A DNA stretch of 8,095 nucleotides from Gammaproteobacteria bacterium. GTDB lineage: Bacteria; Pseudomonadota; Gammaproteobacteria; Pseudomonadales; Pseudohongiellaceae. Position 1 is the first letter of the stretch. The number at the start of each line of letters is the position of its first letter. Below, one piece after another: positions 6,084 to 8,095 of this stretch. Made by a program: the position numbers and the translations under genes. The stretch is from the NCBI GenBank assembly GCA_003451715.1, contig DMJN01000132.1:1-8095 (forward strand), written 5' to 3'. The notes under the pieces were generated by a model. That model saw only the letters and a program-made list of their open reading frames with translations, did no database searches and had not been told where the DNA came from.

Positions 6084-7157
6084 ATGTCAGCCCTGTCTAT
6101 TTACGCCGGACCCACCGCACTGAAGCGCATACAGGCCGAAGGCCTGCATGCGGATCAGTTCAAAGTGCTGGTGGGCGCTGGGGGAGGTCCAAAATGGTTC
6201 GTGTTATTTGGGCTGGACCGCTATCTGTATGGTGAATTTTTCGCCACCCGCAGTGAATCACTCTATACCCTGGGTTCTTCTGCGGGAGCCTGGCGCATGT
6301 GTTGCCTGGCGATTTCCAATCCGGTAGAGGCCATCGAGCGTCTTGTAAGCCTGTATAGCCAGGAACGTTATTCAGATGTTCCCACGGTTGCGGAGATTAC
6401 CGAGAGTGCTCGTGCGATATTGATGGGAGTGTTGGGGACGAACGGAATCCAGCAGATCGTCGAAAATCCAATATTCCGCACCCATATACTGGCGGCTCGT
6501 TGCAAAGGCTTAGGTTCATCTAACAACAAATTGGCTCAGAAATTTATGTTGGGCTCCAGTGCAATTGCCAATGGTGTGAGTCGAAAATCACTGTCACTGT
6601 TTTTCCAGCGCACCGTGTTCAGCAATATGGGAGAACTGTCACCCTGGTCTTCGCTGGATGATATCGATACACATTGTGTGTCATTGACCGAGGAGAATCT
6701 ATTCGATGCCATGATGGCCAGTGGTGCTATACCGTTCACCCTGGAGGGAATTCGGGATATAGCCGGAGCACAGCGCGGGCTCTATTGGGATGGTGGTATT
6801 GTCGATTACCATTACGACCTGATGTTTAATGCAGGAAACGACCTGGTGTTATATCCGCATTTCAGTGATGTCATTATTCCCGGTTGGTTCGATAAACACG
6901 TGCCTTGGCGTCGCATACACGAGGAGAATTTTCACAACGTGGTGCTTCTCACCCCATCCCCCGAATGGGTTTCGACTCTACCGGGTCAGAAGATACCGGA
7001 CCGGCAGGATTTTGCACTTTTCGATAATGACCTGAGGATCGCTCGCTTTCAGGAGGCATTCGATAAGAGTCACACTCTGGCAGAAGAATTCGCAGAACTG
7101 GTGGAGCGTGGCGTGGGTATTGATCGGATACAACCGCTGGTAAACAGAACACGCTAG
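6084..7157 (+). CDS. Patatin-like phospholipase / acyl hydrolase family protein
   Basis: With the ATG at 6084 the product has 357 residues. It carries the three marks of the patatin fold: a glycine-rich oxyanion-hole loop GAGGGPKW (31-38), the nucleophile elbow GSSAG (64-68, Ser66) and the catalytic-aspartate motif DGG (236-238, Asp236). Patatin-like enzymes use a Ser-Asp dyad to cut acyl esters, usually in phospholipids or other lipids. There is no signal peptide or clear membrane helix, so it is probably cytoplasmic or peripheral. The substrate cannot be told from the sequence. An in-frame TTG at 6066 would add six residues, but neither start has a good ribosome binding site; ATG is preferred because the conserved-looking part begins just after it. 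It heads a tight four-gene row with a GNAT acetyltransferase, a small lipoprotein and a PaaI-like thioesterase, which suggests acyl-group or lipid turnover. Confidence 0.88.
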   Translation: MSALSIYAGPTALKRIQAEGLHADQFKVLVGAGGGPKWFVLFGLDRYLYGEFFATRSESLYTLGSSAGAWRMCCLAISNPVEAIERLVSLYSQERYSDVPTVAEITESARAILMGVLGTNGIQQIVENPIFRTHILAARCKGLGSSNNKLAQKFMLGSSAIANGVSRKSLSLFFQRTVFSNMGELSPWSSLDDIDTHCVSLTEENLFDAMMASGAIPFTLEGIRDIAGAQRGLYWDGGIVDYHYDLMFNAGNDLVLYPHFSDVIIPGWFDKHVPWRRIHEENFHNVVLLTPSPEWVSTLPGQKIPDRQDFALFDNDLRIARFQEAFDKSHTLAEEFAELVERGVGIDRIQPLVNRTR

Positions 7158-7158
7158 C

Positions 7159-7163
7159 AGGGG
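7159..7163 (+). promoter_or_regulatory. Ribosome binding site that decides a TTG start
   Basis: AGGGG lies 7 bases before the TTG at 7171, which is good spacing. A second in-frame TTG at 7180 would begin the protein at IRHVTAAD, as many relatives do, but would be 16 bases away. Spacing favours 7171; homology length slightly favours 7180. Confidence 0.45.
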
Positions 7164-7170
7164 CAATAGT

Positions 7171-7662
7171 TTGAGTGGCTTGATAAGACATGTAACCGCT
7201 GCTGATGCGGAAGCGATTGCCGAAATTTACAACTGGTATATCACCAATACGACTATCACATTCGAAGAAGAGCCCGTAACAGGCGATGACATGGCGGCGC
7301 GTTTTGCCAGGGTTAGTGAAGAGAATCCCTGGTTGGTGCTGCTGGAAGACGGCAAACTTATCGGTTATGCCTACGCCATTGACTGGAAGGCGCGTTCTGC
7401 CTACCGTTTTTCGAAGGAAACCACCGTATACCTACACCCCAAATATTATGGGGGAGGGCGTGGGACGCGCCTTATGCAAGCCCTTATCGATGAAATCAGA
7501 AAGACGCCGATACATGTATTAATCGCCGGTGTTGCGCTGCCCAATGAAGCCAGCGTGGCACTCCATGAGAAATTGGGATTCAGGAAAATGGGTCAATTTG
7601 AGGAGGTCGGTAGCAAGTTCGGCGACAAGGTCGATGTGGGCTATTGGCAGCTAATATTATGA
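7171..7662 (+). CDS. GNAT N-acetyltransferase of the phosphinothricin / methionine-derivative (PAT/MddA) type
   Basis: This 163-residue protein is close to the usual length for the family. It opens with IRHVTAADAEAIAEIYNWYI (5-24), as in PAT/MddA enzymes, and has FEEEPVT (31-37) and ETTVYLHP (83-90). The acetyl-CoA pyrophosphate loop is YGGGRGTRL (93-101), and the family's C-terminal signature NEASVALHEKLGF (125-137) ... VGSKFGDKVDVGYWQ (146-160) is present. Such enzymes move an acetyl group from acetyl-CoA to the amino group of small amino-acid-like toxins or metabolites, such as phosphinothricin, methionine sulfoximine or methionine sulfone. The true substrate here is unknown. It begins with TTG, 13 bp after the patatin-like gene. 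Its stop overlaps the start of the small lipoprotein gene (ATGA), implying co-transcription and probable translational coupling. Confidence 0.92.
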   Translation: MSGLIRHVTAADAEAIAEIYNWYITNTTITFEEEPVTGDDMAARFARVSEENPWLVLLEDGKLIGYAYAIDWKARSAYRFSKETTVYLHPKYYGGGRGTRLMQALIDEIRKTPIHVLIAGVALPNEASVALHEKLGFRKMGQFEEVGSKFGDKVDVGYWQLIL

Positions 7663-7847
7663 GTAACAGATTATTGAGAAGGTTTGAGCGGTTGTTGATT
7701 GGGGTCGTGCTCTGTCTGGCACTGAATTCCTGTGTCGGAGCGGTAGTGGGAGTAGCGGTGGATACCACCGTCGAGGTTGCCAAGGTGCCCTTCAAGCTTG
7801 TCGGTGCTGCAGCGGATCTTGCTATTCCTGATGACGACGATGATTAA
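7659..7847 (+). CDS. Small 62-residue lipoprotein
   Basis: The ATG at 7659 overlaps the acetyltransferase stop in an ATGA junction, so translation is probably coupled; no strong ribosome binding site is seen. The product starts with a basic stretch (RLLRRFER), then a hydrophobic segment (12-22) and a lipobox LNSC, making Cys25 the likely lipidated residue. Asn at -2 is not typical. Residue +2 is Val, not Asp, so the Lol rule predicts the outer membrane. The mature part of 38 residues is small and Gly/Ala/Val-rich (CVGAVVGVAVDTTVEVAKVP, 25-44), then PFKLVGAAADLA, and ends in five aspartates. It resembles short lipoproteins with repeated V-P-V/F-K patterns that are named only by family number (I recall NF038104); I cannot confirm this. 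The function is unknown. An upstream in-frame TTG at 7644 was not chosen. Confidence 0.8.
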   Translation: MSNRLLRRFERLLIGVVLCLALNSCVGAVVGVAVDTTVEVAKVPFKLVGAAADLAIPDDDDD

Positions 7848-7871
7848 CGATCTAACAACAGCAGGACTATC

Positions 7872-8095
7872 ATGACGTTCAAGCCTGAAGATTACGGTAT
7901 AGCCTCTCACTACAAACACTGGGTAGGCGATAAGACCGAAGACTACATTGGTCCTTTCTTTTTCTTCATGGATGGTCAGACGCCGCGTAGTGTATTCCGT
8001 GTTCAAGAACATAATTTGAATGCTCATGACTCCGTGCACGGTGGTATTTTAATGGCATTTGCTGACTATACGCTCTGCCTCGGCGCAAACATGGG
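7872..8095 (+). CDS. PaaI-like hotdog-fold thioesterase (N-terminal 74 residues only)
   Basis: The gene starts at 7872, with AGGA (7863-7866) 5 bases upstream, and runs off the right edge. The visible 74 residues contain the hotdog thioesterase signature: NAHDSVHGGILMAFAD (50-65), in which HGG (56-58) and Asp65 match the HGG-x6-D active-site pattern of PaaI-type enzymes. These cut acyl-CoA thioesters, releasing free acid and CoA, in the cytoplasm. The acyl group cannot be told from this part. It follows the small lipoprotein gene by 24 bp and belongs to the same plus-strand row, which also contains an acyl-ester hydrolase. No signal peptide is present. Confidence 0.88.
   Translation, partial: MTFKPEDYGIASHYKHWVGDKTEDYIGPFFFFMDGQTPRSVFRVQEHNLNAHDSVHGGILMAFADYTLCLGANM

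Noticed and set aside
7671..8039. Minus-strand open frame of 122 residues across the lipoprotein and thioesterase genes
   Set aside because: Both plus-strand genes have clear family signatures and proper starts, while the minus-strand product shows no recognisable domain.

Overview
The window is an ordinary, densely coding stretch of what looks like a gammaproteobacterial chromosome, possibly marine. This rests on protein style: a fused oxidoreductase-SelD, a TonB-dependent receptor, and Lol-type and outer-membrane proteins with moderate GC. It is an inference, since no rRNA or marker gene is present. I see no mobile element, CRISPR array, tRNA or rRNA. No gene-free stretch exceeds 300 bases.

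Left part, minus strand, in order of transcription. A 12-helix MFS transporter (4804-5997) is followed after 119 bp by a TonB-dependent outer-membrane receptor (2639-4684). After another 142 bp comes a two-domain protein (229-2496) joining an NDH-2-like FAD/NAD oxidoreductase to a complete selenophosphate synthetase (SelD). After 102 bp the beginning of a secreted protein runs off the left edge (1-126). Each of the three gaps is long enough for its own promoter. I find a plausible promoter in each, so this is a co-oriented cluster rather than a proven operon.

Right part, plus strand. A patatin-like acyl hydrolase (6084-7157), a PAT/MddA-type GNAT acetyltransferase (7171-7662), a 62-residue lipoprotein (7659-7847) and a PaaI-like hotdog thioesterase (7872 to the right edge) are packed with gaps of 13, -4 and 24 bp. 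They are very likely one operon. Two members act on acyl esters or acyl-CoA, and a third uses acetyl-CoA, which hints at lipid or acyl-group turnover.

The two halves diverge from an 86-bp gap (5998-6083) that contains a 7-bp-arm inverted repeat, a reasonable operator candidate. The most noteworthy items are the oxidoreductase-SelD fusion with no selenoprotein machinery beside it, the MFS/TonB-receptor pair next to it, the compact acyl operon with its tiny lipoprotein, and the small regulatory repeats in the gaps. I do not see clear evidence of a wholly new system.
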